A program made the translations under genes and the position numbers. From Cellulomonas edaphi (lineage in GTDB: Bacteria; Actinomycetota; Actinomycetes; Actinomycetales; Cellulomonadaceae), in assembly GCF_030362815.1 (NCBI RefSeq), contig NZ_JAUCGR010000002.1, positions 496,001-560,000 of the forward strand: a stretch of 64,000 nt of DNA, written 5' to 3'. Shown here piece by piece: positions 17,276 to 26,250 of the stretch. Each line of letters opens with the position of its first letter. Positions within the stretch are counted from its first letter, which is position 1. Under the pieces are notes generated by a model that was not told where the DNA came from, made no database searches, and saw nothing but the letters and a program-made list of their open reading frames with translations.

Positions 17276-19087
17276 ATGGACGAGTTCCGTACGCCCCTGC
17301 TCATCGAGGTCGATCCGTCGAGCAACCTCAACACGCTGTTCGCTGCACGCGTCGAGTCCGCCCCGGACGCGCCCGTCGTCGAGCACAAGACCGAGCCCGA
17401 AGGACCCTGGATCCCGATCACCGGGCGCGAGCTCGACGCCGAGGTGGTCGCCGTGGCGAAGGGCCTCGTGGCGCGCGGCGTGCAGCCCGGCGACCGCGTC
17501 GGGATCATGTCGCGCACCCGCTACGAGTGGTCGCTGCTCGACTGGGCGGCCTGGGCGGCCGGCGCCATCCCCGTCCCGCTGTACGAGACGTCCTCGGCGG
17601 AGCAGGTGTCGTGGATCCTCACCGACGCCGACGTCTCGCTGCTCGTCGTCGAGACCGCCGAGCATGCGGTGACGGTCGCCGAGGTGCGCCCCGACGCCCC
17701 CAACCTCCGCGACGTCCTCGTGCTGGACGAGGGCGCCGTCGAGGAGCTCGTCACGGCCGGCGCGCAGGTCGCGGACGAGGAGATCGCCCGGCGGCGCTCG
17801 CTCGCCGTCCTGGCCGACACGGCCACCGTCATCTACACGTCGGGCACCACCGGGCGCCCCAAGGGCGTCGAGCTGACCCACGGCAACTTCTACGAGCTCA
17901 CGGTCAACACCGTCGCGGACCTCAACGAGGTGGTCTCCGAGCCTGGGGCCCGGACGCTGCTCTTCATGCCCCTGGCCCACGTGTTCGCGCGGTTCATCCA
18001 CGTGCTCTGCATGCCCGCCGGTGCGGTGCTCGGCCACACCCCGGACACGCGCACGCTGCTCGAGGACCTCGCGTCGTTCAAGCCGACGTTCATCCTCGCC
18101 GTGCCCCGCGTGTTCGAGAAGGTCTACAACTCGGCCGAGCAGAAGGCGGTCGCGGGCGGCAAGGGCGCGATCTTCCAGCGCGCCGCGAAGACGTCGATCG
18201 TCTACTCGCGCGCGCTCGACACGCCCCGCGGGCCGAGCCCCTGGCTGCGGCTGCAGCACCGCGTGGCGGACGCGCTGGTGCTCAAGCGCCTGCGCAACGC
18301 GCTGGGCGGGCACGCCCGGTGGGCGATCTCCGGCGGCGCCCCGCTGGGCGAGCGGCTCGGCCACTTCTACCGCGGCCTCGGGCTCGTGGTGCTCGAGGGC
18401 TACGGCCTGACCGAGACGACGGCCCCGGCCACTGTGAACCGGCCCTCGCGGTCCAAGATCGGCAGCGTCGGCCTGCCCCTGCCGGGCACGTCCGTGCGCA
18501 TCGCGGAGGACGGCGAGGTCGAGGTCAAGGGCATCCAGGTGTTCCGCGGCTACCACGCCAACGACCACGCCACCGCGGAGGCCCTGAGCGACGGCTGGTT
18601 CCGCACCGGTGACCTCGGCGCGATCGACGAGGACGGCTACCTGTCGATCACGGGCCGCAAGAAGGAGATCATCGTCACCGCGGGCGGCAAGAACGTCGCC
18701 CCCGCCGTCCTCGAGGACCGGCTGCGCGGCCACCCGCTCATCAGCCAGGTGGTCGTGGTCGGCGACGCGCAGCCCTTCATCGCGGCGCTCGTCACGCTCG
18801 ACCCCGAGGGCGTGCCGGGCTGGCTCGCCGCGCACGGCAAGCCGGCGCTCAGCATGGCGGAGGCCGCGACCGATCCCGACGTGCTCGCCTCCATCGACAA
18901 GGCCGTCGAGCGCGCCAACAAGGCCGTCTCGCGCGCGGAGTCGATCCGCAAGTACCGGATCCTCGACACGGACCTCACCATCGCGAACGGCTACCTCACG
19001 CCCAAGCTCAGCGTGAAGCGCTCGCTGGTGCTCAAGGACTTCGCCACCGAGGTCGACGCGCTCTACGCGGGCAAGCGCGAGGACTGA
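17276..19087 (+). CDS. Long-chain fatty-acid--CoA ligase (FadD15-like)
   Basis: A 603-aa AMP-forming ligase of the ANL superfamily that activates fatty acids with ATP and CoA. The phosphate-binding loop is IYTSGTTGRPKGVELTHG (about residue 190), with GYGLTETTAPA (A5) and TGRKKEIIVTAGGKNVAP (A8/A10, catalytic Lys region) following. The ATG at 17276 has GGAG upstream. It is the positional equivalent of fadD15 (Rv2187). Confidence 0.92.
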   Translation: MDEFRTPLLIEVDPSSNLNTLFAARVESAPDAPVVEHKTEPEGPWIPITGRELDAEVVAVAKGLVARGVQPGDRVGIMSRTRYEWSLLDWAAWAAGAIPVPLYETSSAEQVSWILTDADVSLLVVETAEHAVTVAEVRPDAPNLRDVLVLDEGAVEELVTAGAQVADEEIARRRSLAVLADTATVIYTSGTTGRPKGVELTHGNFYELTVNTVADLNEVVSEPGARTLLFMPLAHVFARFIHVLCMPAGAVLGHTPDTRTLLEDLASFKPTFILAVPRVFEKVYNSAEQKAVAGGKGAIFQRAAKTSIVYSRALDTPRGPSPWLRLQHRVADALVLKRLRNALGGHARWAISGGAPLGERLGHFYRGLGLVVLEGYGLTETTAPATVNRPSRSKIGSVGLPLPGTSVRIAEDGEVEVKGIQVFRGYHANDHATAEALSDGWFRTGDLGAIDEDGYLSITGRKKEIIVTAGGKNVAPAVLEDRLRGHPLISQVVVVGDAQPFIAALVTLDPEGVPGWLAAHGKPALSMAEAATDPDVLASIDKAVERANKAVSRAESIRKYRILDTDLTIANGYLTPKLSVKRSLVLKDFATEVDALYAGKRED

Positions 19088-19108
19088 CGCCCGGGGATGG
19101 GCCCCGCT

Positions 19109-19309
19109 TCACACGGCGGGGTCCATCCGCAGCGGCGGGACGAGCCCGGACGCGGCCAGCACGCCGATGGCGCGCTGCTCGGCACCGTCGAGGTCGACGC
19201 CGTCGGCTGCGACCAGCGGCGCGTCCGGCCGCCCGATCGCGAGGAACGTCACCACGCAGTCGCCGCACGCCGCCGGGCGTGCGGTGCAGCTCTCGCAGTC
19301 GATGATCAT
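19109..19309 (-). CDS. Small conserved CxxC protein
   Basis: A 66-aa protein with two CxxC pairs (CESC and CGDC, nine residues apart) at the N-terminus, which look like a small metal-binding knuckle, then a hydrophobic C-terminal half. The ATG at 19309 is preferred to an upstream in-frame start because MIIDCESC starts the conserved pattern. Similar short proteins exist beside acyl-CoA ligase and NYN genes in other Micrococcales as I recall. Function unknown. Confidence 0.6.
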   Translation of the reverse strand: MIIDCESCTARPAACGDCVVTFLAIGRPDAPLVAADGVDLDGAEQRAIGVLAASGLVPPLRMDPAV

Positions 19310-19355
19310 GCCCCGGACGCTAGCGACGGCCACCGACACGGACCGGCGCGACGGG

Positions 19356-20591
19356 CTACACGCGGCTCAGCCGGGCGATGAGCGTCGTCGCGGGAACCAC
19401 CCACGCGCCCCACGCCTCGACGTCCCGAGCGACCGCGCGGTCGCTCGTGACCACCACGACCACGCGACCCTGGGGCTCGGCACGGACCAGGCGCCGGATG
19501 AGGTCGTCGGCGATCTCCCCGACGGAGAAGCGCACGCGGACGCCGCCGCGGCCGGGCACCCCCGGGGGCGCCACGCCCTCCTGGCCGTCGAAGCAGCACG
19601 TCACCTCGGCGCCCGTGCGGGCAGCCACCACGGCCAGGCCGTCGACGACCCGGCGGCGCTGCTCGTCGAGCGGCAGCGCGCCGAAGCCCGTCTTGGAGAC
19701 GTTGTAGCCGTCGACGACCAGGTGCGCCCACGGCTGGCGCAGCACCTCGTCCAGCAGCGCGGGGTCGTCGAGCGACCTGCCGCGCGAGCCGGGCCGCTGC
19801 CCCGCCGACCTCTCCTGCGCGGGAGCGACGAGGTCGGCCGGCAGGTCGGTCGCCGGTGCGAGCGCGAGCTCGGCGCGCAGGCCGGTCGCGGCGTCGACCA
19901 CGGTGTCGAGGAGGAGGCGGACGCGCGCGTCGGCGAGCTTGCGCGCCACGCGGACCTCGGCGCGCGCCGCGGTCCTCACCGCCTCCGCCTCACGCCGGTC
20001 CTCGGCGGCCAGCTCGCGGTCCGCCGAGGCGGCCCGCCGCATCGTCTCCGCGGCCTCGAGCGCCTCCTGGGCCTCCTGCGTGGCCCGCCGGGCCTCGCTC
20101 CGCGCACGGTCGGCGTCCGACCGCAACCGGCGCATCTCGCGCTGGTCTGCGGCGAGCGCGGCCCGCGCCACGGCCGCGTCCTCCTCGGCTCGCTCCGCAC
20201 GGGTGCGCGCGCGCTCCAGCTCCGCCTGGAGGCGCGCCAGCCGGGGGTCGGCAACGACCACCGGCTCGTCCGCGGGAAGCCGCTCGACCTGCGTGCGCCA
20301 CTCGTCGGAACCGCGCAGCCACGACCCCACCGCGGCGTCGAGCGGCGCGCGCTCCCCGTCGTCGGCGTGGGCCGACGCCCACTCGCGCGCGACCCTCGCC
20401 CGGAACTGCTCGTCCCGCAGCGCCAGCCACAGAGGCCCGGCACCCGCGGTCGCGCGCTTGCGGGGCGCGAACTTGGCCACGGCCCGCAGCAAGGCCGGCA
20501 CCTCGACGGGCTCCATCCGACCCAGCACCTCGGCGGCCTGGTCCACGAGGGCGGTGCGCAGGGCGTCGGGGACGTCGGCGGGCGCGCTCAT
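19356..20591 (-). CDS. NYN-domain (YacP-like) putative RNA-binding nuclease
   Basis: A 411-aa protein. An N-terminal helical region (1-115) is followed by a long Ala/Glu/Arg coiled coil (about 118-225) and a C-terminal NYN/PIN-like domain (about 285-411). That domain keeps the acidic nuclease residues in LVVDGYNVSKTGFG, CCFDGQ, EIADD and TSDRAVARD. The family is thought to process RNA. It is divergent from the exonuclease fusion gene at 20659, with 67 bases between them. Confidence 0.85.
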   Translation of the reverse strand: MSAPADVPDALRTALVDQAAEVLGRMEPVEVPALLRAVAKFAPRKRATAGAGPLWLALRDEQFRARVAREWASAHADDGERAPLDAAVGSWLRGSDEWRTQVERLPADEPVVVADPRLARLQAELERARTRAERAEEDAAVARAALAADQREMRRLRSDADRARSEARRATQEAQEALEAAETMRRAASADRELAAEDRREAEAVRTAARAEVRVARKLADARVRLLLDTVVDAATGLRAELALAPATDLPADLVAPAQERSAGQRPGSRGRSLDDPALLDEVLRQPWAHLVVDGYNVSKTGFGALPLDEQRRRVVDGLAVVAARTGAEVTCCFDGQEGVAPPGVPGRGGVRVRFSVGEIADDLIRRLVRAEPQGRVVVVVTSDRAVARDVEAWGAWVVPATTLIARLSRV

Positions 20592-20658
20592 CAGCCCACA
20601 TTAGGGGCCCCGGGCGCGCCTGCCAGCCGTGTCGGAGCTCGTGGGTAGCGTCCGCGGT

Positions 20659-22485
20659 ATGTCGAACGTCCGCCGCCTGCGCCCCGTGTGGGCGGGCACG
20701 TCACCGGACGTCACCGGCACTCCCGTCCAGCCCAGCCTCGACGAGGTCGGGACCCCCTTGTCGGACGTGACGTTCGTCGTCGTCGACCTCGAGACCACCG
20801 GCGGAACGCCGGTGGACTGCGCCATCACCGAGATCGGCGCGGTGAAGGTCCGGGGCGGCGAGGTGCTGGGCGAGTTCCAGACGCTCGTGGACCCGGGCGG
20901 CCCGGTCCCCCCGTTCATCCAGGTGCTGACCGGCATCACCACGACGATGCTCATGGGCGCACCGCCCATCGACGAGGTCCTCCCCGCCTTCCTCGAGTTC
21001 TCGCGCGACGCGGTGCTCGTGGCCCACAACGCCCCATTCGACATCGGCTTCCTCAAGGCGGCCGCCGCCCGGACCGCGCACCCGTGGCCCGGCAACCGGG
21101 TGGTCGACACCGTGCGCCTGGCCCGCCGGGTCGTCACGCGCGACGAGGCGCCCAACCACAAGCTGTCGAGCCTGGCGGCGCTGTTCGGCGCCACGGTGAC
21201 CCCCAACCACCGTGCGTTGTCCGACGCACGCGCGACCGTCGACGTGCTGCACGCGCTGTTGGGGCGCATGGCACCTCTCGGCATCACCCACCTCGAGGAC
21301 CTCGCCACCGCGACCGACCCGGTGCCGGGCGAGGTCCGCCGCAAGCGGAGCCTGGCGGACCACCTGCCCGACTGCCCGGGCGTCTACCTGTTCCGCGGCC
21401 CGGGCGACGAGGTGCTGTACGTCGGCACGTCGACGACGTCCCTGCGGCGTCGGGTGCGCTCCTACTTCACGTCCGCCGAGAAGCGCGGCCGCATCCAGGA
21501 GATGGTGCGGATCGCGGAGCGCGTCGACCCCGTCCCGTGCGCGACGCCGCTCGAGGCGCGGGTGCGCGAGCTGCGCCTCATCGCCGAGCACGCGCCGCGG
21601 TACAACCGCCGCTCGCGCAACCCCGAGCGGATGCCGTGGGTGCGCATCACGTCCGAGCCGTACCCGCGGCTCTCCGTGGTGCGCGAGGTTCGCGACGACG
21701 ATGGGGCCGCGTACCTCGGCCCGTTCTCCTCGGCGGGCGCGGCGGCACTCGCCGTCGAGGCGCTGCACGAGGCATTCGACATCCGGCAGTGCACCCGGCG
21801 GCTCCCCGTGGTCGCCCCCGCGGGCGCCTCGGCGTGCGTGCTGGCCGACATGGGCCGGTGCGGCGCTCCGTGCGTCGGCGGCCAGGACGTCGCCGCGTAC
21901 GCCGAGGTCGTCGCGCGCGTGCGGCACGCGATGGTCGCGGACCCCGCGCCCGTGATCGCCGCGCACGCGGCCCGCCTCGGGGCGCTGGTGGACCAGCAGC
22001 GCTACGAGGAGGCAGGCACGGTGCGCGACCGCCTCGGGGCGTACCTGCGGGGCGCGTCGCGCGCGCAGCGGATGGACCCGCTCGCGCGCTGCTCCGAGCT
22101 GGTCGCGGCGGGTCGCCTGCCCGACGGCGGCTGGGAGCTCGTCCTCGTCCGGCACGGGCGGCTCGCGGCGACGGCCCGCGTCGACCGCCGCACGGACCCC
22201 CGGCCCGTCATCGCGACGCTCCGCGCGACCGCGGAGCACGTCCCGGCGCCGGTGGCACCGGCCCCCGCCGCGCACCCCGAGGAGACGGACCTCGTCCTCG
22301 CGTGGCTCGAGCAGCCCGGAGTCCGGCTCGTCGAGGTGGTGGGAACGTTCGCGTACCCGGTCCGTTCCGCGCTGGCCGACACCGACCCCGCGTCGGCCGT
22401 CGCCGCACACACGCGGCTGCTGACCGGCGACGCTGCACCGGCTCGCGCTGCCGATCCCGGCGTGGTGGTCCCGCGCACGGCATGA
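20659..22485 (+). CDS. DEDDh exonuclease fused to GIY-YIG (UvrC/Cho-like) nuclease
   Basis: A 608-aa two-nuclease protein. Residues ~35-205 are a DnaQ-type 3'-5' exonuclease (DLETTG, HNAPFD, H...D as HRALSDARAT). Residues ~235-320 are a GIY-YIG domain like that of UvrC (LPDCPGVYLF, LYVGTSTTSLRRRVRSYF, ELRLIAEHAPRYN), followed by a UvrC-like middle region with Cys residues (CTRR, CGAPC). It matches M. tuberculosis Rv2191. The helix-hairpin-helix end of UvrC is absent. Role is probably DNA repair; substrate unproven. The ATG at 20659 begins the conserved SNVRRLR segment. Confidence 0.88.
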   Translation: MSNVRRLRPVWAGTSPDVTGTPVQPSLDEVGTPLSDVTFVVVDLETTGGTPVDCAITEIGAVKVRGGEVLGEFQTLVDPGGPVPPFIQVLTGITTTMLMGAPPIDEVLPAFLEFSRDAVLVAHNAPFDIGFLKAAAARTAHPWPGNRVVDTVRLARRVVTRDEAPNHKLSSLAALFGATVTPNHRALSDARATVDVLHALLGRMAPLGITHLEDLATATDPVPGEVRRKRSLADHLPDCPGVYLFRGPGDEVLYVGTSTTSLRRRVRSYFTSAEKRGRIQEMVRIAERVDPVPCATPLEARVRELRLIAEHAPRYNRRSRNPERMPWVRITSEPYPRLSVVREVRDDDGAAYLGPFSSAGAAALAVEALHEAFDIRQCTRRLPVVAPAGASACVLADMGRCGAPCVGGQDVAAYAEVVARVRHAMVADPAPVIAAHAARLGALVDQQRYEEAGTVRDRLGAYLRGASRAQRMDPLARCSELVAAGRLPDGGWELVLVRHGRLAATARVDRRTDPRPVIATLRATAEHVPAPVAPAPAAHPEETDLVLAWLEQPGVRLVEVVGTFAYPVRSALADTDPASAVAAHTRLLTGDAAPARAADPGVVVPRTA

Positions 22486-22492
22486 TGACGAC

Positions 22493-22774
22493 ATGCTGAC
22501 TGCGATCGTGCTCATCGACACCGACGCCGCGCGCATCCCCGAGGTCGCCGCCGCCATCGCGGAGATCCCCGGCGTGAGCGAGGTCTACTCAGTGACCGGC
22601 GAGGTGGACCTCATCGCGGTGGTCCGCGTCCGCGAGCACGACGGCCTCGCCGACGTCATCGCCGACAAGGTGAGCAAGGTCGAGGGCGTCCAGCGGACGC
22701 AGACCTACATCGCCTTCCGCACCTACTCGCAGCACGACCTGGAGCAGGCGTTCGCCCTCGGGCTCGAGGACTGA
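22493..22774 (+). CDS. Stand-alone Lrp/AsnC ligand-binding (RAM) domain protein
   Basis: A 93-aa protein consisting only of the RAM domain (MLTAIVLIDTDAARIPEVAA, then GVSEVYSVTGEVDLIAVVRV and TYIAFRTYS), with no DNA-binding domain. Such proteins form oligomers that bind amino acids. The start is 7 bases after the exonuclease stop. Its stop codon lies inside the first unit of the 91-bp repeat. The adjacent tryptophan gene trpD makes an amino-acid-sensing role plausible but unproven. Confidence 0.85.
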   Translation: MLTAIVLIDTDAARIPEVAAAIAEIPGVSEVYSVTGEVDLIAVVRVREHDGLADVIADKVSKVEGVQRTQTYIAFRTYSQHDLEQAFALGLED

Positions 22775-23013
22775 GCCGGAGCGCAGGGATCGGTGAGGGC
22801 GCCGCCAGGCGCACTCGCTGATCCCGGAGCGGAGGCTCAGTCCGAGTGTCAGATCCGAGGACTGAGCCGGAGCGCAGGGATCGGTGAGGGCGCCGCCAGG
22901 CGCACTCGCTGATCCCGGAGCGGAGGCTCAGTCCGACCATCAGATCCGAGGACTGAGCCGGAGCGTTGGGAGCGGTGAGGGCGCCGCCAGGCGCACTCGC
23001 CGATCCCGGAGCG
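22768..23013. repeat. Three 91-bp-spaced palindromic (REP-like) elements
   Basis: Copies begin at 22768, 22859 and 22950, an exact 91-bp period. Copies 1 and 2 are 76-bp imperfect palindromes closed by perfect 10-bp arms GGACTGAGCC and GGCTCAGTCC, with an inner stem around a GGCGCC core (GGATC...GATCC). A 15-bp spacer separates copies. Copy 3 loses its right arm where the trpD 3' end begins. It lies between convergent genes, so it can act as a terminator, but its size and repetition exceed what that needs. Confidence 0.85.
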
Positions 23014-23017
23014 GGTC

Positions 23018-24061
23018 CTAGGCGCTGGCCGTCTGCCATCGCTCGAGCGCCCCTGCCGCCGCGCCCGTGTCGAGCGACGCCCGCGCGTGGCCGGCGCCCG
23101 CCGTCAGGCGGTCGACCAGCGACCCGTCCGCCGTACCGGGCAGGGTCCCGTCCGCGACCAGCGCTGCCGCGACGTTGAGCACCACGGTCTCCCGCACCGG
23201 CCCGGGCTCCCCCGCCAGCAACCGGCGCGCGACGTCCGCGTTGTAGGCGGCGTCGGCTCCGCGCAGGTCGTCGAGCCCGACCCGAGCGACACCGAGGTCC
23301 GCCCAGTCGACGACGCTCTCGACGACCGCGCCGTCACGCACCTCCCAGATGCGGGTGGGCCCGGTCGGCGCGATCTCGTCGAGCCCGTCCTCACCGCGGA
23401 ACACCACGGCGCTCTTGCCCCGCGCCGCGAGCACACCGGCCACGAGCGGCGCCATGCGCGCGTCCGCGACACCGATCGCCGCGGAGTCGGGCTGGGCCGG
23501 GTTGGTCAGCGGCCCCAGGAAGTTGAAGGCGGTGGCGATGCCGAGCCCGGCGCGTGCGGCGGCGGTGTGCCGGAACGAGGGGTGGAACACCTGGGCGAAG
23601 CAGAAGGTGATGCCCGCCTCGGTCGCGATGGCGGCGACGCGCTCGGGCGTGTGGTCGAGCCGGATCCCGAGCTGCTCGAGCACGTCCGCGCTGCCCGACG
23701 ACGACGACGCGGCGCGGTTGCCGTGCTTGACGACGCGGATCCCGGCACCGGCGATCACGAGCGCCGACATGGTGGAGATGTTCACCGTGTGCGCGCGGTC
23801 GCCGCCGGTGCCGACGATGTCGAGGGTCCGTCCCGGCACCGTGATGCGCTTGGCATGGCTGAGCATCGTGTCCGCGAGGCCGGTGAGCTCGTCCACCGTC
23901 TCGCCCTTGGCGCGCAGGGCGACCAGGAAACCGGCGATCCGGATGGGCGACGCCTCGCCGCTCATGATCTCGTCCATCGCCCAGGACGCCTGGGACGTGG
24001 TGAGGTCCCGGCGCGCGACGAGCGAGGTGAGCAGGTCGGGCCAGGTGGGCGCCTCGGTCAT
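23018..24061 (-). CDS. trpD: Anthranilate phosphoribosyltransferase
   Basis: A 347-aa enzyme that joins anthranilate and PRPP in tryptophan synthesis. Motifs are [14 protein letters not shown] (PRPP-binding), [18 protein letters not shown] (substrate binding) and the C-terminal GxxxPTNPA-like LGPLTNPAQ. The start at 24061 overlaps the stop of the receiver gene by four bases (ATGA), giving translational coupling. It stands apart from other trp genes, as in the Rv2192c neighbourhood. Confidence 0.95.
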   Translation of the reverse strand: MTEAPTWPDLLTSLVARRDLTTSQASWAMDEIMSGEASPIRIAGFLVALRAKGETVDELTGLADTMLSHAKRITVPGRTLDIVGTGGDRAHTVNISTMSALVIAGAGIRVVKHGNRAASSSSGSADVLEQLGIRLDHTPERVAAIATEAGITFCFAQVFHPSFRHTAAARAGLGIATAFNFLGPLTNPAQPDSAAIGVADARMAPLVAGVLAARGKSAVVFRGEDGLDEIAPTGPTRIWEVRDGAVVESVVDWADLGVARVGLDDLRGADAAYNADVARRLLAGEPGPVRETVVLNVAAALVADGTLPGTADGSLVDRLTAGAGHARASLDTGAAAGALERWQTASA

Positions 24062-24480
24062 CCGGCGACGGCCCGCGTCTCGATCACGGCGGCGACCGCG
24101 GCCTGCAGCTCGATCGGGTCCAGCGGACGGCTGACCACCGCGTCCGCCTGCGACCACGACGCCAGCCACGCGTCCTGCGGACGTCCCGTGAGCACCAGCG
24201 TCGGCGGGCACCGGTAGATCTCGTCCTTGACCTGGCGCGCGAGCCCGAGCCCGCCCACCTTGTCGGCCTCGCCGTCGAGGATCAGCAGGTCCAGCCCGCC
24301 CGCCTCCGTCGTCGCGATGACAGCGGGAGCTGTGGCGACCTCGACCCACTCGATCTCGGGCGCGTCGTGCCGCAACCGGCGACCCACGGCGAGGCGCACC
24401 TGCGCGCGGGCATCCACGTCGTCGCTGTACAGCAGGATCCGCGGTCCACGTGCCTGCTCGTTGCCGTGCGCCGTGCTCAT
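24058..24480 (-). CDS. Degenerate response-regulator receiver domain protein
   Basis: A 140-aa single-domain receiver fold with no output domain. The acidic pair is Asp20/Asp21, the phosphoacceptor candidate is Asp69 (LILDGEAD), and Thr98 (VLTGR) is kept. The invariant Lys of KP is Arg118 (VVSRPLD), so phosphorylation signalling may be altered. It overlaps and precedes trpD in the same transcript. No histidine kinase is nearby. Function unknown. Confidence 0.75.
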   Translation of the reverse strand: MSTAHGNEQARGPRILLYSDDVDARAQVRLAVGRRLRHDAPEIEWVEVATAPAVIATTEAGGLDLLILDGEADKVGGLGLARQVKDEIYRCPPTLVLTGRPQDAWLASWSQADAVVSRPLDPIELQAAVAAVIETRAVAG

Positions 24481-24747
24481 GGGTCGTCCTCACTCGTCGT
24501 CGACGTGGCGTCCGAACGCATCTTGGCACGACCCGCGCAGCGGTTGTGCGGAAGTCCTGCGGACGCATAGCACGGACGGGCAGGTGGGCCCGGCGTGTCG
24601 CCTCGCGGGACGGGGCGCCGACACGGCGCCGAGAGCCGAAATCTCGCGCCATTTCGGGGCTCTGCGGCGGCAGATCCTGACGGTGTGACATTTACCGCGC
24701 GCCACGGCCTGGGTCCAAGGGCCCACGCGCGCCGGAGTTCAGCCATA

Positions 24748-25395
24748 ATGGCGAACGTGTCGACCGCAACGGCTGCCCCTCGCACCGCCCCCCACGTGAG
24801 CGTCAACCGACCCAACCCGGTGTCGGTGGGAACCATCGTGTGGCTGGCCAGCGAGCTCATGTTCTTCGCTGGACTCTTCGCCATGTACTTCACCCTGCGC
24901 GCTGCGGTGCCGGATGAGTGGGCGGAGCAGACGGCCAAGCTCAACATCACGTTCGCCACGATCAACACCACGGTGCTGGTGCTGTCGTCCGTGACCTGCC
25001 AGATGGGCGTGTGGGCCGCGGAGCGCTTCCAGCCCGTGCGCTCCGGCTCGCTCCTGCAGGTCAACCGCTGGGGCATGAACGAGTGGATGACCATGACGTA
25101 CGTCATGGGCGCGTTCTTCATCGGTGGCCAGGTCTTCGAGTACGCCGCGCTGGTGCACGAGGGGCTGACCATCTCCTCGAGCCCGTACGGCTCGGTCTTC
25201 TACCTCACGACGGGCTTCCACGGCCTGCACGTCATCGGCGGTCTGATCGCCTTCCTGTTCCTGCTCGGCCGGTCGTTCTCGGCCAAGCGCTTCGGTCACC
25301 ACGAGGCCACGACCGCCATCGTCACGTCGTACTACTGGCACTTCGTCGACGTGGTCTGGATCGCGCTGTTCGCGGTCATCTACCTGCTCAAGTAG
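24748..25395 (+). CDS. ctaE: Cytochrome c oxidase subunit III (aa3 type)
   Basis: A 215-aa membrane protein of five TM helices, the short actinobacterial subunit III. Conserved parts are [34 protein letters not shown] and [15 protein letters not shown]. It heads the ctaE-qcrCAB unit, as in M. tuberculosis Rv2193-Rv2196. The ATG at 24748 has GGAG 10 nt upstream; a GTG three codons later is less well placed. The 267 bp upstream, shared with the divergent receiver gene, holds its promoter but I see no clear -10/-35. Confidence 0.93.
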   Translation: MANVSTATAAPRTAPHVSVNRPNPVSVGTIVWLASELMFFAGLFAMYFTLRAAVPDEWAEQTAKLNITFATINTTVLVLSSVTCQMGVWAAERFQPVRSGSLLQVNRWGMNEWMTMTYVMGAFFIGGQVFEYAALVHEGLTISSSPYGSVFYLTTGFHGLHVIGGLIAFLFLLGRSFSAKRFGHHEATTAIVTSYYWHFVDVVWIALFAVIYLLK

Positions 25396-25464
25396 CCGGT
25401 CGTCGCGCGAAGTCGCGCACCGACCACTGCCCCCACCCCCCATGTGCGAGACGAGGATCGATCC

Positions 25465-26250
25465 GTGAAGGCACTCGCAGCCCGCAGGCACGATCGGCGA
25501 GCGCCGATCGTCCTGCTCCTGCTGGCGCTGCTGCTCACCGGCGGCCTGTACGCCGTGCTGGCGCCGACGTCCGCTGACGCCGCGCCCGCCGCGGCCAGCG
25601 CCGACGACGTGAAGACCGGCGAGAAGCTGTTCCAGGCCAACTGCGCGACGTGCCACGGCCCGTCGGCCGCCGGTACCGAGAGCGCCCCGTCGCTCATCGG
25701 CGTCGGCGCAGCCGCGGTGGACTTCCAGGTCGGCACGGGCCGCATGCCCATGCAGATGAACGGCCCGCAGGCTCCCGCCAAGCCGGTGCAGTTCGACCAG
25801 GAGCAGATCAACCAGCTGGCCGCGTACGTCGCGAGCCTGGGCGCAGGCCCCGCGATCCCCACCGCCGACCAGGTCGACCCGGCCAAGGGTGACTCGGCGA
25901 ACGGCATGGCCCTGTTCCGCACCAACTGCGCGATGTGCCACAACGCCGTCGGCGCGGGCGGCGCGCTCTCCCGGGGCAAGTTCGCCCCGAGCCTGTGGGA
26001 CACCACCCCCACGCACCTCTACGAGGCCATGCTGACGGGCCCGCAGTCGATGCCGGTGTTCAGCGACACCAACCTCGACCCGACCGAGAAGCGCGACATC
26101 ATCGCGTTCATCGACCAGCAGGGCAACGCCTCCCCGGGCGGCCTCGACCTCGGCGCCCTGGGCCCCGTGAGCGAGGGCCTGTGGGCCTGGGTGATCGGCA
26201 TGGGCCTCCTCATCGGTGCCGCAGTCTGGATCGGAGCGAAGTCCTCGTGA
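25465..26250 (+). CDS. qcrC: Cytochrome bc1 diheme cytochrome c subunit
   Basis: A 261-aa protein with an N-terminal membrane segment (about 17-33), two cytochrome c domains with CXXCH sites at Cys60 (CATCH) and Cys155 (CAMCH), and a C-terminal TM anchor (about 235-256). The diheme form lets actinobacterial bc1 pass electrons directly to oxidase without soluble cytochrome c. The GTG at 25465 follows GAGGA. Its stop overlaps the qcrA start (GTGA). Confidence 0.93.
   Translation: MKALAARRHDRRAPIVLLLLALLLTGGLYAVLAPTSADAAPAAASADDVKTGEKLFQANCATCHGPSAAGTESAPSLIGVGAAAVDFQVGTGRMPMQMNGPQAPAKPVQFDQEQINQLAAYVASLGAGPAIPTADQVDPAKGDSANGMALFRTNCAMCHNAVGAGGALSRGKFAPSLWDTTPTHLYEAMLTGPQSMPVFSDTNLDPTEKRDIIAFIDQQGNASPGGLDLGALGPVSEGLWAWVIGMGLLIGAAVWIGAKSS

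Noticed and set aside
20629..20658. Upstream GTG start of the exonuclease fusion
   Set aside because: The ten extra residues are unconserved in character and no SD precedes the GTG; ATG 20659 is better.
24595..24747. N-terminal extension of ctaE
   Set aside because: The extra 51 residues are low complexity and lack subunit III features; ATG 24748 has a suitable SD.
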